From Pedobacter sp. PAMC26386 (GTDB taxonomy: Bacteria > Bacteroidota > Bacteroidia > Sphingobacteriales > Sphingobacteriaceae): 64,000 bases of DNA. Position numbers and translations under genes: made by a program. Positions 63,558 to 64,000 of this stretch are shown in pieces (position 1 is the first letter of the stretch; each line of letters begins with the position of its first letter). Under the pieces are notes generated by a model. It ran no database searches and was not told the DNA's origin. It saw nothing but the letters and a program-made list of their open reading frames with translations. The DNA lies in contig CP060294.1 of the NCBI GenBank assembly GCA_014302835.1, positions 1,612,001-1,676,000 of the forward strand, given 5' to 3'.

Positions 63558-63593
63558 AAAAGGGTTCCGCATCAAAAGATCTGGAACCTTTTT
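63558..63593 (+). terminator. Terminator after Lrp/AsnC gene
   Basis: AAAAGGGTTCC (63558-63568) pairs with GGAACCTTTTT (63583-63593) with one wobble and ends in T. It follows the Lrp/AsnC stop directly. Confidence 0.7.
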
Positions 63594-63701
63594 CACTCTC
63601 TCTTCCGTTAGGATATCGGGAAGTACCCGTAGAAGCATGATTTATTAGAAAGGTTTTGCAGGGTCTTTTATCACTATTCGAAATAGAGCTTTTCCCATCA
63701 T

Positions 63702-64000
63702 TTAACCTAAATAATCACGCGGATAAGTTTGTTGTCCATATTTTTCATCAATCCCATTCAGCATGAACTTTCTTTCTTCAGTCATTTCAGGCGGTGGAAG
63801 AAATTCACCGGGTTGAGCTGGTATACCAATTTCTCTGAAAACATCTTCCAAGCCTGCTGGAACAACTGTACAAAGCATCCGGGCGTCTTTATTGGAGATA
63901 TTCTTAAAACAATGGATAGCTCCCCCAAAGGGAATATTCACAAAACCGCCTGCTTTGATAAGACTTTTTCCAGCTTCTGTTTTAAATTCCAATTCACCCT
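63702..64000 (-). CDS. Cupin-domain protein, 5' end outside window
   Basis: The last 98 or so residues of a cupin protein are visible: GELEFKTEAGKSLIKAGGFVNIPFGGAIHCFKN is the typical cupin motif 2 region with its metal-binding His. The frame stays open to the window edge, so the start lies outside. A long acidic tail with ERKFMLNGIDEKYG follows the barrel. The reaction cannot be told from this part. Confidence 0.8.
   Translation of the reverse strand, partial: GELEFKTEAGKSLIKAGGFVNIPFGGAIHCFKNISNKDARMLCTVVPAGLEDVFREIGIPAQPGEFLPPPEMTEERKFMLNGIDEKYGQQTYPRDYLG

Overview
The window looks like a chromosomal segment of a Bacteroidota bacterium, most likely a Sphingobacteriaceae member (Pedobacter-like). 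The grounds are low GC, A-rich translation starts without Shine-Dalgarno sequences, TAnnTTTG-type -7 boxes, SusC/SusD pairs, FecI/FecR-type sigma/anti-sigma modules, Bacteroidota-type lipoprotein signals (..SCKK) and GyrA/RpoD proteins of Bacteroidota type. No tRNA, rRNA or CRISPR array was seen.

Region 1 (1-4972) holds the 3' part of gyrA and two secreted TPR proteins. Region 2 (5149-14484) is the most unusual part: a compact block of about 20 genes, all on the + strand, bounded by a perfect 21-bp direct repeat that looks like a XerC/XerD (dif) recombination site. One unit is 9,315 bp. It has a gpII/X-like rolling-circle initiator, two GH24 lysozymes, many small membrane or basic proteins, two larger virion-protein candidates, an annexin-like membrane protein and a secreted accessory protein. 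It has no integrase, terminase, Zot/pI protein or tail gene. Size and content resemble the membrane-containing icosahedral ssDNA phage FLiP (Finnlakeviridae), so I interpret it as a Xer-integrated FLiP-like provirus. That kinship is inferred from architecture, not from a sequence search.

Region 3 (14732-20746) holds a stand-alone TonB-dependent receptor, a GNAT, a SnoaL-like protein and an MFS transporter. Region 4 (20807-32024) is a divergent catabolic locus around an Lrp/AsnC regulator. The right arm encodes a diaminopropionate ammonia-lyase-like enzyme, an ethanolamine-type permease, a glutamine-synthetase-like ligase, an Fe-alcohol dehydrogenase, a gamma-glutamyl hydrolase and an aldehyde dehydrogenase. 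The last five together fit a gamma-glutamylation route for ethanolamine or another amino alcohol. The left arm encodes a class III aminotransferase, a Zn-alcohol dehydrogenase, a HAD phosphatase and an MFS transporter.

Region 5 (32044-42958) holds a diheme cytochrome/TetR pair, then a complete glycan-utilisation locus on the - strand: ECF sigma, FecR, STN-domain SusC, SusD and two GH18 lipoproteins. Region 6 (43200-64000) is mostly ordinary genes: ThuA, transporters, Ohr, MgtE/CorA, WbqC, a glycosyltransferase, AroQ, XerD, PrmC, RibD, a YigZ homologue and a nucleoside phosphorylase. It also has a divergent primary-type sigma factor, a second Lrp/AsnC gene and a truncated cupin at the right edge.
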